From Solidesulfovibrio sp. (GTDB taxonomy: Bacteria; Desulfobacterota; Desulfovibrionia; Desulfovibrionales; Desulfovibrionaceae): a stretch of 64,000 nucleotides of DNA. Under the pieces are notes generated by a model. The model was given only the letters and a program-made list of their open reading frames with translations. It made no database searches and had not been told where the DNA came from. Position 1 is the first letter of the stretch. Every line of letters starts with the position of its first letter. Made by a program: the position numbers and the translations under genes. Shown piece by piece: positions 16,528 to 25,958 of the stretch. The stretch is from contig NZ_JBCFBA010000013.1 of NCBI RefSeq assembly GCF_038562415.1, positions 62,001 through 126,000 of the forward strand, read 5' to 3'.

Positions 16528-18216
16528 ATGACGGGATGCGGCCAGGGCGACGACGCGGCGGGGGGTGGTGTCCCGCGCCAGGGCGAGTCCGTGGGGGCGA
16601 CGGCCGGGACGGCGCGCGTCGGGCGGTCCGCCGGACCCGGCGACGGGGATGCCGGCCGCCAGTTGGCCGAGGCCCGGGCCGAGGCGCGAACCCTCTTCGA
16701 CACGGCCCTGTCGGGCCTGCTCCTGGAACGAGACGGCCGCATCGAGAAGGTCAACGCCCGGTGGGCCGAACAGTTCGGCTATCCGCCGGCCGCGGTGGTC
16801 GGCCGGGACGGCGCGTTCCTGTTTCCCAGCGCGCGCGAGCACCAGGCCTTTCGCCAGGCCGCCGACCGCGATCTGGCGGCCGGCGGCGAGCATGTCGGCG
16901 AATACCGCCTGCGCCGGGCTGACGGCGGCCCCATCGACATGCGCTGCCGGGGCAGGCGCATCGGGGGGGAAGAGGCCGCCGGCCGCGTGGTCTGGGCCTT
17001 TGCCGACATCACCGAGACCAAACGCCTGGAAGCGGAACTGCGGGCCACGAAAGCCGCGGCCGAGGAAGCCAGCCTGGCCAAGGCGCGGTTCGTGGCCAAC
17101 CTCAGCCACGAGTTGCGAACGCCCCTAAACGGCATCATCGGCCTGTCCCAGCTCCTTCTCGACAGCGACGCCGCCGGCGAAACCAGGGAACACCTGGCCG
17201 TGATCCGGCAATCGGCCGGCATCCTGCGCGACATCGTCGACGAGCTGCTCGACCTGTCCACGGTCGAGGCCGGCCGGATCGTCCTGCATCCGGTGGCGTT
17301 TCGCCTGCAGGACGAGTTGTTGCCGCTGCTGCGCAATTTCGCCAGCCAAAGCCGCACCCGGGCCTTCGACTTCGCCTACCAGTTCGATGCCCGGCTGCCC
17401 GTCGGGGTCATCGCGGACCCCAACCGCCTCCGGCAGATCTGCATCACCCTGATCGGCAACGCCTTCAAGCATACCCGGAAGGGATCCGTCACGGTTCGCT
17501 TCGCCCTGGCCGAGGCCGGACAGGCGCTCGTCGGCGCCGGGAAGGTGCGCCTCGCCGTGACGGTGACGGACACGGGGGTGGGCATCGAGCCCGGCCGGCA
17601 GGCGTCCCTGTTCGAGCCCTTCGGCATCGGCGACGACCCGCGCACGAAACAGTACGCCGGCGCCGGCGTCGACCTGGCCGTGGCCCGGCGGCTGGCCCGG
17701 ATCATGGACGGCGACATCGTGGTCGATTCCGCGCCCGGGCGGGGCAGCGCCTTCGTGCTGACCTTCGCCTGCGCCCTGCCCGCCGCCAGCCGGCCGGCGG
17801 CCACGGCCGAGCCCGCCGCGCCCCGGGCGACGGGCAAGCCGGGACTGCGCATCCTGTTGGCCGAGGACGAGCCCGTCAATCGCATCTACACCGTGCGCGC
17901 CTTGCAAAAGCTCGGGCATCAGGTGAAAACCGCCGCCGACGGGCGCGAGGCCCTGGTCATGCTGGCCCGCGAACCCTTCGACCTGGTGCTCATGGACATC
18001 CAGATGCCGCGCCTAAACGGCCTGGAGGCCACGCGCCTGATCCGGTCGGGCCAGGTGGCGGGCAATGTCACCGCCATTCCGGTGGTGGCGCTGACGGCCT
18101 ATGCCATGGAGGCGGACCGGGAACGGGGATTGGAGGCCGGCATGGACGAATACGTGGCCAAACCGTTCGAGCCGCGCGAGCTGGCCGAGGCCATGGAACG
18201 GGCCCTGGCCAAGTAA
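16528..18216 (+). CDS. PAS-containing hybrid sensor histidine kinase
   Basis: The 562-residue cytoplasmic protein has a PAS domain (about residues 50-165), a HisKA dimerisation domain with the phospho-His in LSHELRTPLNG (His 194), a HATPase domain, and a C-terminal receiver. The receiver Asp is in LVLMDIQMPR (Asp 490), and KPFEPRE carries the conserved Lys. The ATPase N box (IGNAFKHT) and G1 box (DTGVGIEP) are intact. The G2 box reads GAGVDLAV instead of GTGLGLAI, which may weaken ATP handling. No transmembrane segment is present. ATG at 16528 is chosen (GAGGGG upstream); ATG at 16474 is an alternative. Confidence 0.88.
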   Translation: MTGCGQGDDAAGGGVPRQGESVGATAGTARVGRSAGPGDGDAGRQLAEARAEARTLFDTALSGLLLERDGRIEKVNARWAEQFGYPPAAVVGRDGAFLFPSAREHQAFRQAADRDLAAGGEHVGEYRLRRADGGPIDMRCRGRRIGGEEAAGRVVWAFADITETKRLEAELRATKAAAEEASLAKARFVANLSHELRTPLNGIIGLSQLLLDSDAAGETREHLAVIRQSAGILRDIVDELLDLSTVEAGRIVLHPVAFRLQDELLPLLRNFASQSRTRAFDFAYQFDARLPVGVIADPNRLRQICITLIGNAFKHTRKGSVTVRFALAEAGQALVGAGKVRLAVTVTDTGVGIEPGRQASLFEPFGIGDDPRTKQYAGAGVDLAVARRLARIMDGDIVVDSAPGRGSAFVLTFACALPAASRPAATAEPAAPRATGKPGLRILLAEDEPVNRIYTVRALQKLGHQVKTAADGREALVMLAREPFDLVLMDIQMPRLNGLEATRLIRSGQVAGNVTAIPVVALTAYAMEADRERGLEAGMDEYVAKPFEPRELAEAMERALAK

Positions 18217-18225
18217 TCGGGCCTG

Positions 18226-18480
18226 TTAGTGGGTGCTGGCGACGATGCGGCGCAGATGCCGATCGGAAAGGCCGAATTGGTCCCGCAGGGCGAAGAGGTC
18301 GACCCCGGCGCGGTACATGCGCCGGATTTCGCTGTCGCGGCGGCGCTTGCGGGCGGTGGTGCCGTTGGGGATATCGAGGCGGCAGCCACCCCACTCGGCG
18401 ATCAAGGCGTCCACGGCCGCCCGGGCCGCGGGCTCGCCCAGGCTCGCCGCCAGTCTTGCCTCCAATTCGGCTTCGCGCAT
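18226..18480 (-). CDS. Mor-like HTH regulator
   Basis: The 84-residue basic protein carries RRDSEIRRMYRAGVDLFALRDQFGLSDRHLRRI (split), the helix-turn-helix of Mor-type phage late-gene activators and related small regulators. The ATG at 18480 follows GGAG. It is transcribed towards the phage remnant and away from the CI-like repressor gene. The 139 bp between the two hold two operator-like inverted repeats. Likely job: activation of the phage-remnant genes, held off by the repressor. Confidence 0.7.
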   Translation of the reverse strand: MREAELEARLAASLGEPAARAAVDALIAEWGGCRLDIPNGTTARKRRRDSEIRRMYRAGVDLFALRDQFGLSDRHLRRIVASTH

Positions 18481-18535
18481 GGAACCATCTCCACGGGTTT
18501 TGCTTGGACGGAAGGGTCTTGCCGAAGTCCATAAG

Positions 18536-18552
18536 TATTCCTATGTGGAATA
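18536..18552. promoter_or_regulatory. Operator O1 of the CI-like repressor
   Basis: TATTCC-TATGT-GGAATA is a perfect inverted repeat with a 5-bp centre. It lies in the divergent promoter region between the Mor-like gene and the S24-peptidase repressor gene. It is closely related to O2 and to the copy at 19487. Confidence 0.65.
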
Positions 18553-18567
18553 TTTGTCAAGAATATT

Positions 18568-18583
18568 ATTCCAAAAAAGGAAT
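18568..18583. promoter_or_regulatory. Operator O2 of the CI-like repressor
   Basis: ATTCC-AAAAAA-GGAAT has the same arms as O1 with a 6-bp centre. It lies 37 bp before the repressor start, a suitable position for autoregulation. Confidence 0.6.
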
Positions 18584-18619
18584 GGACATTCCCCCTCCCC
18601 CTGAGGCACAAGAGGCGTC

Positions 18620-19453
18620 ATGATCCAAGCGTCCCTGGCTGCGTCACCGCCCGATGGGCCGGCCCTGCGTACCGAGGAAGACCGGTGCTTCTGGAAGGCC
18701 CTGGTGGACCTGGCCGGCATGGAGAACCCCAATCAGGGGGATCTGGCCGCTTATGTAGGCGTTTCCCAAGGGTATGTGAGCAAGATCCTGGCCGGCAAGC
18801 AGGCGCCCAAGCCGGCCCTGCGCCGCCGGTTCGCGGAGTTTTTCAACCTCTCCTACGAGGAGATGATCGCCCTTGGCCACGAACGCCTGGAAGGCCAGGG
18901 CTACGTGCCGCAGGGGCCGGTTCCCCGGCGCTACCAGGTCCGCGAAGCCCGCTACGGCGGGGAGCCGGGCCGGCCGGCCGGCCCGGCCGGGGAAGCGACG
19001 GCCCTGCAGGCCCTGTTGCGCGACATCCGGGCCCGGGAGGCCCATCAGCTCCAGTACACCGAGGTGCCGCTGCGCGAGGCCACGGGGTCCATGGGCGGCG
19101 GATCGACGGAGACGGGCGACCGGACGCTGACGTATTTGAGTTTTCGCACGGAGTGGATCCGGGCCAAGGGCAATCCGGAATACATGGCCGTTATCCGGGC
19201 CTTCGGCGACAGCATGGAGCCGACCATTCCCGACGGCAGCGTGGTGCTCGTGGACGAGGGCCGGCGACAGTTCGTCAAAAACAAGATCTACTACCTGCGC
19301 TACAACGGCCAGATGTACATCAAGCGCCTGGTGGAGCGCGACGGCCACCTCTGCGTCGCCTCGGACAACGACCCCAACCTGCTGGTCGTCTCCGATGCCG
19401 ACGATTTCGAAATCATCGGCCGCTGTATCTGGTCGGCCCGGGAACTGGACTGA
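18620..19453 (+). CDS. CI-like phage repressor with S24 peptidase domain
   Basis: The 277-residue protein has an N-terminal HTH (about residues 33-62, GDLAAYVGVSQGYVSKILAGK), a linker, and a C-terminal LexA/CI-type autopeptidase. In the latter the nucleophile Ser lies in GDSMEPTIPDG and the catalytic Lys in MYIKRLVER. Such repressors maintain lysogeny and cleave themselves when RecA is activated. The ATG at 18620 follows AAGAGG. Inverted repeats ATTCC-N5/6-GGAAT flank the gene on both sides. It is probably the immunity gene of the 12.4-15.9 kb remnant. Confidence 0.9.
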   Translation: MIQASLAASPPDGPALRTEEDRCFWKALVDLAGMENPNQGDLAAYVGVSQGYVSKILAGKQAPKPALRRRFAEFFNLSYEEMIALGHERLEGQGYVPQGPVPRRYQVREARYGGEPGRPAGPAGEATALQALLRDIRAREAHQLQYTEVPLREATGSMGGGSTETGDRTLTYLSFRTEWIRAKGNPEYMAVIRAFGDSMEPTIPDGSVVLVDEGRRQFVKNKIYYLRYNGQMYIKRLVERDGHLCVASDNDPNLLVVSDADDFEIIGRCIWSARELD

Positions 19454-19486
19454 TCGTCGACACCGAGGAATATTAACATTTCTATT

Positions 19487-19502
19487 ATTCCATAAAAGGA
19501 AT
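19487..19502. promoter_or_regulatory. Distal copy of the repressor operator (O3)
   Basis: ATTCC-ATAAAA-GGAAT repeats the O2 arrangement; it overlaps a second palindrome GGAATATTCC (19498-19507). It lies between the convergent 3' ends of the repressor and chemotaxis genes, where no promoter is expected. A role in looping, or a relic, is possible. Confidence 0.5.
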
Positions 19503-19543
19503 ATTCCGACGGCGTCGGAGCCCGGGGCCGGCTCCCCCCCGGC

Positions 19544-21598
19544 TCAACACTCCTTGCCGATGCAATCCTGGCGAAACGCCGCCACCATGTCCTCCAGGGC
19601 CTCCACCTGCCGGCCCATGTTGTCCACCACCCCGGCCGATTCGCGCATGCCCCGGGCGATGTCCGCCGACAGCCGGCTGACGTCCTCCTCGGCCTTGTTG
19701 ATCTCTTCGCTGGCCGCCGACTGCTGCTCGGCCGCCGCGGCGATGCCCTGCACCTGGGAACTCGTCTCGTCCACCAGGGCCACGATGGCCCGCAAGGCCT
19801 CCTCCGAAGCGCCGGCCAGCTCCGTGGCCCGCACGACCGCCTGGGCGGCCTCGTCCACCTTGCCCATGCTTTCGCGCACGCCCGACTGGATGGCGCCGAT
19901 GGAGCCGCCCACTTCCTTGGTGGCGGTCATGGTCTTTTCGGCCAGCTTGCGGACCTCGTCGGCCACCACGGCGAAACCGCGCCCGGCCTCGCCGGCCCGG
20001 GCCGCCTCGATGGCGGCGTTTAAGGCCAGCAGGTTGGTCTGGTCGGCGATATCCGAAATCACGTTCAGGATGGCCCCCACGGCCTGCGCCTTTTCCCCCA
20101 GGGCGTCCATGCCGGCCTTGACCTCCCGGGACACGGCCGCCACCCGGCTGATGGCCGCCAGGGACATGTCCACCACATCCCGGCCCGCCTCGGCCCGCGC
20201 CCGGGCATCCCCGGCCTTGGTCGCGGCCCGGGCGGCGTTTCGGGCCACCTCGAGCACGGTGGCGTTCATTTCCTCCATGGACGTGGCCGTTTCCGTGGTG
20301 CGGCGCTCCTGTTCCGCAACCGAGGCGACCACGGCGGACACCTCCGAGGACAGCTGGGCGGAGCCGTCGGCCAGGGCCTGTATCACGCCCTGGAGCCGGT
20401 CGGCGGCCAGGAGCAGGCCCTGGGTCCGGGCCTCGGCGGCCTGGGCCTGGGCCTGCCTGGTTTCTTCGAGGGCCTGGGTCGCCCGGGCGGCCTGGGCCTG
20501 GGCCTCCTCGCCCTTGGCCCGGGCTTCGTCCAGATGGGCCCTGATGGCGCGGCTCATGGACACGAGGGATTCGGCCAGGGTTTGCAGTTCGTCGCCGGAG
20601 CGGATGTCCAGGTCGCGGTCCAGTTCGCCCCGGGCCACGGCGGCGGAAAAGGCCACGCACCGGCCAAGGCCCCGCAGCACGGCCAGCCGCAGCAGCACGA
20701 CGATGGCCAGGACCATGGCCACCGTGAAAGCGAGGGCGATGGCGATGTTTTGCCGCGTGGCGGCGTCGGCGAAGGCCTGGAATTCCCGGACCGGGGCTTC
20801 GACCACGAAGAACCAGCCGGTCCTGGGCTCCCGGGTCACGGCCGCCAGGTGGGCTCCGGTGGCGTCCGTGTAGGCGATCACGCCCGTGCCGGTCACGCCC
20901 AGCAGGCGCTTGCCGGTTTCTCCGGCGGCGAAATCGTTTTTCATGAGCAGGGACTTGTCCGGATGGGCCAGGACCATGCCCTGGCCGTCGAGGATGAAGG
21001 CGTAGCCCGTCTGGCCGATCTTGGTGGCGGAGAGGTCGTTGGTCAGGGAATCCAGGTCCATGCCGGTGTTGACCAGGCCCACGAGCCGGCCCGAGGCGTC
21101 GCGCAGGGGCTGGGCCAGGACGATCACGGGCTTGCCCGTGGTGCGGCTGACGATGGCCTTGGAGACCACGTCGACCTTGCTCTGTCCGACGACCTGCTCG
21201 AAGTAGTCGCGGTCCGTCACCTTGACCTTGCCGATGGAGGGCGGATTGCTCGAAGCCGTGGAAACGCCCTGGGCGTTGAAGGTGTTGGCGTAGTCCGCCC
21301 CGGGCATGGCCCGGGTCATGGCGGTGAGCAGTTCGTTGGCCTGGGCGGTTTGTTCGCCCGCGGCGGCGGCGGCCAGCAGGGGCAGTTTGGCGAAGCTGCC
21401 GAGCACCCCGAGATTGGCGCGCACGGTCCCGGAAATGTCCTTGGCCATGGACTGGCACAAAAGGACCATGGCCTGCCCTTCGACGTGCTCCAGGGCCTGT
21501 TTGGAAGCCCGCTCGTTGAGGGTCACCAGGACGGTCATGCCGATGACGACGAGGGCGAAAATGGGTGTGAAAAACTTGGCGTGAAGTGACAGGCGCAT
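19544..21598 (-). CDS. Methyl-accepting chemotaxis protein with double-Cache sensor
   Basis: The 684-residue receptor has a first transmembrane helix (about residues 8-28) and a periplasmic dCache-type domain ([20 protein letters not shown], then [17 protein letters not shown]). A second helix (about residues 288-308), a HAMP region and a cytoplasmic signalling domain follow. The hairpin tip reads [19 protein letters not shown], followed by [18 protein letters not shown]. dCache receptors commonly bind amino acids or organic acids; the ligand here is unknown. AGGAGGGA precedes the ATG at 21598. Confidence 0.93.
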   Translation of the reverse strand: MRLSLHAKFFTPIFALVVIGMTVLVTLNERASKQALEHVEGQAMVLLCQSMAKDISGTVRANLGVLGSFAKLPLLAAAAAGEQTAQANELLTAMTRAMPGADYANTFNAQGVSTASSNPPSIGKVKVTDRDYFEQVVGQSKVDVVSKAIVSRTTGKPVIVLAQPLRDASGRLVGLVNTGMDLDSLTNDLSATKIGQTGYAFILDGQGMVLAHPDKSLLMKNDFAAGETGKRLLGVTGTGVIAYTDATGAHLAAVTREPRTGWFFVVEAPVREFQAFADAATRQNIAIALAFTVAMVLAIVVLLRLAVLRGLGRCVAFSAAVARGELDRDLDIRSGDELQTLAESLVSMSRAIRAHLDEARAKGEEAQAQAARATQALEETRQAQAQAAEARTQGLLLAADRLQGVIQALADGSAQLSSEVSAVVASVAEQERRTTETATSMEEMNATVLEVARNAARAATKAGDARARAEAGRDVVDMSLAAISRVAAVSREVKAGMDALGEKAQAVGAILNVISDIADQTNLLALNAAIEAARAGEAGRGFAVVADEVRKLAEKTMTATKEVGGSIGAIQSGVRESMGKVDEAAQAVVRATELAGASEEALRAIVALVDETSSQVQGIAAAAEQQSAASEEINKAEEDVSRLSADIARGMRESAGVVDNMGRQVEALEDMVAAFRQDCIGKEC

Positions 21599-21806
21599 AC
21601 CGTTCCCTCCTGACGAGGTTGCGAGATGGCCGTGAGAACGCAACGGCGAGGCTTACAACAGTGCCAGGAAAACCACACCGTGTCCACAACTCCGGCTTTT
21701 TTCCGAGGATTGGGCTGTGGCGGGAAATCGGGGTTGCCTGCCGCGGCCCTGTGGAGATATGCAGGCAAATGCGAGAGCGCCTTGCATGGGATTTGAGGTA
21801 GTAAGC

Positions 21807-23237
21807 ATGGAAAGCATCGTCACGCACCGCCGCCCGGCCGGTCCGACCGGTTGGGGGCGAGTCCGGATCGCGGCGATCCTGGTTGGCGTTTTCCTCTTCG
21901 CCGTCCGGTCGGCCACGGCCGAGCCGGTGGCGCTTTCGCCCGACGAAAAGGCCTATTTGGCCGTCCATGGCCCGGTGACCCTGTGCGTGGACCCGGACTG
22001 GGTCCCCTTTGAATCCATCAATGCCAGGGGCGAGCACGAGGGCATCGCCGCCGATCTGTTGCGCCTGCTCGCCCGGCGCACCGGCGTGACCTTCGAACTC
22101 GTCCCCACCAGGGACTGGGACGAAAGCCTGGAAGCCTCCAAGGACGGACGCTGCCAGGTCCTCAGCTTCCTCAACAAAACCCCGGCCCGGGACGAATGGC
22201 TGCTTTTCACCGAGCCCATCTTCAACGACTCCAACGTGTTCATCACCCGGGAGGAGCATCCCTTCATCGACGACCCGGCCGGGCTGACGGGGGAGTCCAT
22301 CGTCTTCCCGCGCGGCACGTCCATGGAGGAGCGGGTGCGTTCCGAGTACCCCAACCTGCGGATCCTGACCACGGATTCGGAAATGGACGCGCTGAGCATG
22401 GTTTCGGACCGCAAGGCCGACATGACCATGCGTTCGCTTATCATCGCCGCCTACACCATCAAGAAGGAAGGGCTGTTCAATCTCAAGATCGCCGGCCGGC
22501 TGCCCAATTACGCCAACAACCTGCGCCTGGGCGTGGTCGGGACGCAGCCCGTGCTGCGCGACATCCTCGACAAGGGCGTGGCCTCCATCACCCCCCAGGA
22601 ACGGGGGCGCATCGTCAACGAGCACGTGGCCATCAACGTGCAGACCGGCCTGGACAAGGCGCTCGTCCTGAAGATCGGCCTGGCTTTCGCCCTGGTGGCC
22701 GGCCTGGGACTGGCCTGGAATTACAAGCTCAAGAAGTACAACGCCGAGCTCATGCGCCTGTCGCGCACCGACCTGCTGACCGACCTGCCCAACCGCCGTC
22801 AGGTCATGGCCAGGCTCGACGAGGAGCTCGGGCGGGCCGGCCGCTACCACCGGCCCTTTTCCGTCATCATTCTCGACATCGACCACTTCAAGGCCATAAA
22901 CGACCGCCTCGGCCATCAGGGCGGGGACAGGTTCCTCATCGCCTTCGCCGGGGTCTTGCGGGAAACGGTCCGGTCCTGCGACCTGGCCGGCCGCATCGGC
23001 GGCGAGGAATTCCTGGTGCTGTGTCCGGAGACCGACCGGGAGCAGGCCGCGCACCTGGCCGAGCGCATCCGCGCCGCCGTGGCCGGCCATGCCTTCGAAC
23101 CCGGCCGGCGGCATTCCATCAGCGCCGGCGTGGCCGCCCTGCTCCCCGGCGAAACGGCCGACGCGCTCCTTTGCCGGGCCGACGATGCCCTGTACCGCTG
23201 CAAGGAAGGCGGCCGCAACAAGGTCTGCGTTCTGTAG
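21807..23237 (+). CDS. Diguanylate cyclase with periplasmic solute-binding sensor domain
   Basis: The 476-residue protein has a signal anchor (about residues 15-35), then a bacterial extracellular solute-binding family 3 domain (TLCVDPDWVPFESINARGEHEG, split). A transmembrane helix near residue 290 and a GGDEF domain follow. The active site reads GGEEF (398-402), with substrate-site DIDHFKAIND. An inhibitory RxxD (RSCD) lies at the right distance before it, so product inhibition is likely. It makes cyclic di-GMP in response to a periplasmic ligand. GAGGTA precedes the ATG at 21807. Confidence 0.92.
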   Translation: MESIVTHRRPAGPTGWGRVRIAAILVGVFLFAVRSATAEPVALSPDEKAYLAVHGPVTLCVDPDWVPFESINARGEHEGIAADLLRLLARRTGVTFELVPTRDWDESLEASKDGRCQVLSFLNKTPARDEWLLFTEPIFNDSNVFITREEHPFIDDPAGLTGESIVFPRGTSMEERVRSEYPNLRILTTDSEMDALSMVSDRKADMTMRSLIIAAYTIKKEGLFNLKIAGRLPNYANNLRLGVVGTQPVLRDILDKGVASITPQERGRIVNEHVAINVQTGLDKALVLKIGLAFALVAGLGLAWNYKLKKYNAELMRLSRTDLLTDLPNRRQVMARLDEELGRAGRYHRPFSVIILDIDHFKAINDRLGHQGGDRFLIAFAGVLRETVRSCDLAGRIGGEEFLVLCPETDREQAAHLAERIRAAVAGHAFEPGRRHSISAGVAALLPGETADALLCRADDALYRCKEGGRNKVCVL

Positions 23238-23304
23238 GGGCCGGCGGCCGCCCCTGGCGTGGGGGCTGGCCCTTGGCCGGCGCTTGGGGTATGCGGAACG
23301 CACC

Positions 23305-24132
23305 ATGCGACGCGCCCTGGTCACCCTGGTCGTCGGCGAGGCCTACAGGCGCCGCTTCGCCGCCCACGCCGCCCCGGTCCTGCGGGCCTACGCCAAGGCC
23401 CACGGCCTGTCCCTGGTGGTCCTCGACAGGCTCCTGGACGATTCGGACATCGGCCGGTCGCGCTCGCCGGCCTGGCAGAAGTGCCTGATTTTCCGCCATC
23501 CGAAGCTGCGGGCCTGCGGACAAGTGGCCTGGCTCGACGCGGACATCCTCGTGCGCCCCGATGCGCCGAGCGTCTTTGCCGGGGTTGCGCCCGAAGCCTT
23601 CGGCGCGGTGGACCATTTCGGGAGCCCCACGCCCGAGGTCTTCGCCAGGGCCCGGGCGACCATCCGGGACTACCAGGCCCGCCACGGCATCACGGCCGCC
23701 GACGAGGCCACGCCGCGGGCCTTTTACGGCCGCTACGGCTACGCCGACGGCCCGGACCGGGTCGCCCAGACCGGGGTGCTGGTGCTCTCCCCCGAGGCCC
23801 ACGGCCCGCTGCTGGAGGCGGCCTACCGCGAAGGCCGCCGGCCGGACGGCCGGGAGATGCTTTTCGAGATGCGCCCCTTGAGCTGGCATTTGCTGCGCGG
23901 CTCGCCGGTCCACTGGCTCGATCCCCGTTTCAACACGCTGTGGTCCACCGCGCTTTTCGCCCACTACCCGTTCCTGGCCGATCCGGGCTTCCGGGCGGCC
24001 TGGCGGGAGCGCCCGGACCTTTTCGTCGACCTCAAGGCCCGTTGCCTGGCGGCCTGCCACGCCGGCGCCCATTTCCTGCATTTCGCCGGGACGGCCGAGG
24101 ACATGGCCGCCTTTCGCCCCCCTACCCCGTAA
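23305..24132 (+). CDS. Nucleotide-diphospho-sugar transferase-like protein
   Basis: The 275-residue soluble protein has a GT-A-type N-terminal region with the metal-binding DxD in VAWLDADILV (about residues 74-83), preceded by WQKCLIFRHP. A C-terminal HFLHFAG resembles the metal-binding His region of GT8-like enzymes. It probably transfers a sugar to a surface glycan. The ATG at 23305 begins the fold; no strong ribosome site is present and it may be translated by coupling with the cyclase gene 67 bp upstream. Confidence 0.7.
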   Translation: MRRALVTLVVGEAYRRRFAAHAAPVLRAYAKAHGLSLVVLDRLLDDSDIGRSRSPAWQKCLIFRHPKLRACGQVAWLDADILVRPDAPSVFAGVAPEAFGAVDHFGSPTPEVFARARATIRDYQARHGITAADEATPRAFYGRYGYADGPDRVAQTGVLVLSPEAHGPLLEAAYREGRRPDGREMLFEMRPLSWHLLRGSPVHWLDPRFNTLWSTALFAHYPFLADPGFRAAWRERPDLFVDLKARCLAACHAGAHFLHFAGTAEDMAAFRPPTP

Positions 24133-24167
24133 CCCCTGCCCTGCCCCGCGCATCGAGGAACCTTGCC

Positions 24168-24491
24168 ATGGGATTCGCCTGGTTTTCCCTGCTTCTGGCC
24201 GGCCTGTTCGAAATCGGCTGGCCCATCGGACTCAAATTGGCCCAGACCCCGGGGCGGCTGATCCTTGGCGTCAGCCTGGCCGTTTTCTGCATGGCCGCCA
24301 GCGGCCTGTTCCTGTATCTGGCCCAGCGCACGATCCCCATGGGCACCGCCTACGCCGTCTGGACGGGCATCGGCGCGGCCGGGGCCTTCGCCGTGGGCAT
24401 ACTGGCCTACGGCGACGCCACGAGCCTTCCACGCCTGGCCGGCGTCGGGCTCATCGTCGCCGGCGTGGCCACGCTCAAGCTGGCGTCCTGA
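24168..24491 (+). CDS. gdx: SMR-family guanidinium exporter (Gdx/SugE type)
   Basis: The 107-residue four-helix membrane protein carries the essential Glu in LFEIGWPIGLK and the conserved GTAYAVWTGIGAAGA of helix 3. The GLK following the Glu segment, and the overall pattern, fit the Gdx (formerly SugE) subtype, which exchanges guanidinium for protons, rather than the EmrE multidrug subtype. GAGGAA precedes the ATG at 24168. No guanidine riboswitch is visible in the short gap upstream. Confidence 0.85.
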   Translation: MGFAWFSLLLAGLFEIGWPIGLKLAQTPGRLILGVSLAVFCMAASGLFLYLAQRTIPMGTAYAVWTGIGAAGAFAVGILAYGDATSLPRLAGVGLIVAGVATLKLAS

Positions 24492-24608
24492 GCGAGCCAC
24501 CTCCCCAAAAGAGGGAAAAGGGAAAGCGGGCGTCCGCCCAAGGACTCACGCCCGAGGTGATGTCGAGGATGGCGCTACTGCCGGCCCAAGGAAGTGGCCT
24601 TGGGCCAT

Positions 24609-25958
24609 TCAGGGTTTCTTGAGCACCGCGCCGTAGAAGGCTTCGCCCAGGGCGGCGTCGGGCGCGGCCGGGACCTCGGTTTCGAGCACGAGGTCCCGGT
24701 GGCGGTTGCCGAGGCGGTCCACGGCCTGCTCGTTTTCGGCCGGATTGGTGGTGCAGGTCACGTAGACCAGGCGTCCGCCCGGGGCCAGGTTGGCGTAGGC
24801 CGCCTCCAGCATGGCCCGCTGCAGGCGGACCAGGCCGGCCAGGTCCTCGGGCCGGCGGCGCCATTTGGCGTCGGGCCGCCGCGACAACACGCCCAGCCCC
24901 GAACAGGGGGCGTCGAGAAGGATCGTCCCCGGCGCCCGGCCCAGGGGCATGCGCGTGGCCGAGGCCCGAAACGCGGCGATGGGCGGCAGGCCCAGGCGGC
25001 AGGCTTCCCGGGCCAGGCCCGAAAGCTTGGCGGCGAGCATGTCGCCGGCGAAGATCTTCTTGCCGGCCTCGGCCAGGGCCAGGGTCTTGCCGCCCCGCCC
25101 GGCGCAGGCGTCGAACACCGGCTCGGGCCAGCCGTCCAGGCCGAGCCTGGCCAGGACCAACTGGGCGGCGGCGGACTGGCGCGACAGGCGCCCCTCGGCC
25201 AGGGCCGCGCCGAGGTCCACCCCGGCCGGCGTGGTGTCGGTTCCGGCCGGCAGGGCCAGGGTGGGAAAGGCGGCCAGCCTCGTTTCGGGCAGGCCCGCCA
25301 GGGCGTCGAAGAGTTCCCGGGCGCCCGGCCTGGTCCGGTTGACCCGCAGCCCCAGGGGCGCCGGTTCCAGTTGCGACGCGAGGAAGGCTTCGGCCGTTTC
25401 GTGGCCGCCGTCGCGCAGCCACATGGCCACGATCCATTCGGGGCAGGAATAAAAGCGGCTCAGGAATTCCTGTTCGGTGCAGCGGTCGCGGCGGTAAAAG
25501 CCCGGATCGGCCAGGGCGCCGGGATCGGCGGCGAGGCGGCGCAGCACGGCGTTGGCCATGCCCGACAGCCCCTTGCCGCCCCGTTTGCGCACGGCGGTCA
25601 CGGCCCAGTCCACCGAGGCGTAGGCCGGCACCTTGGAGCAAAAAAGGATCTCGTAGGCGGCCAGGGCCAGCACCCGGCCGACCGGCGCCGGCACGGCGTC
25701 GGGGTTTTTGAGAAACCGCGACAGGATGTATTCCAGCCGGCCGCGCAGGCGCAGAAAGCCGTAGACCAGTTCCGTGGCCAGGCCCCGGTCGCGGGGATCG
25801 AGGCCCGGGACGTCCAGGGCGGCGTCCAGGACGGCCTGGGCGTCCTGCCCCGCGCCCGGTCCCCGGACGGGCCGGGTGGGGTCGGGCAGGACGCGGCCGA
25901 GGACGGCCAGGGCAATCGCCCGTGCCGGCGGGATGCCGGCCTGCCCTTCCCGGCTCAA
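24609..25958 (-). CDS. rsmB: 16S rRNA (cytosine-967-C5)-methyltransferase
   Basis: The 449-residue protein has the N-terminal NusB-like helical domain (RGLATELVYGFLRLRGRLEYIL) and a Rossmann methyltransferase domain. The latter has SAM-binding DACAGRGGKTLALAE, motif IV DAPCSGLGVLSRRPD and the nucleophile Cys region VYVTCTTNPAENE. It methylates C967 of 16S rRNA. No ATG fits; the TTG at 25958 overlaps the TGA of the DUF116 gene (TTGA), implying coupled translation. Confidence 0.9.
   Translation of the reverse strand: MSREGQAGIPPARAIALAVLGRVLPDPTRPVRGPGAGQDAQAVLDAALDVPGLDPRDRGLATELVYGFLRLRGRLEYILSRFLKNPDAVPAPVGRVLALAAYEILFCSKVPAYASVDWAVTAVRKRGGKGLSGMANAVLRRLAADPGALADPGFYRRDRCTEQEFLSRFYSCPEWIVAMWLRDGGHETAEAFLASQLEPAPLGLRVNRTRPGARELFDALAGLPETRLAAFPTLALPAGTDTTPAGVDLGAALAEGRLSRQSAAAQLVLARLGLDGWPEPVFDACAGRGGKTLALAEAGKKIFAGDMLAAKLSGLAREACRLGLPPIAAFRASATRMPLGRAPGTILLDAPCSGLGVLSRRPDAKWRRRPEDLAGLVRLQRAMLEAAYANLAPGGRLVYVTCTTNPAENEQAVDRLGNRHRDLVLETEVPAAPDAALGEAFYGAVLKKP

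Noticed and set aside
19485-23324. A 1279-codon minus-strand open frame across two genes
   Set aside because: It is antisense to the chemotaxis receptor's other frame and the cyclase gene, has repetitive Arg/Gly/Pro composition and no domain. High GC produces such stop-free shadows.
23996-24167. Guanidine riboswitch in front of the SMR exporter
   Set aside because: Only 35 bp separate the two genes, and no guanidine-I, II or III motif is seen.
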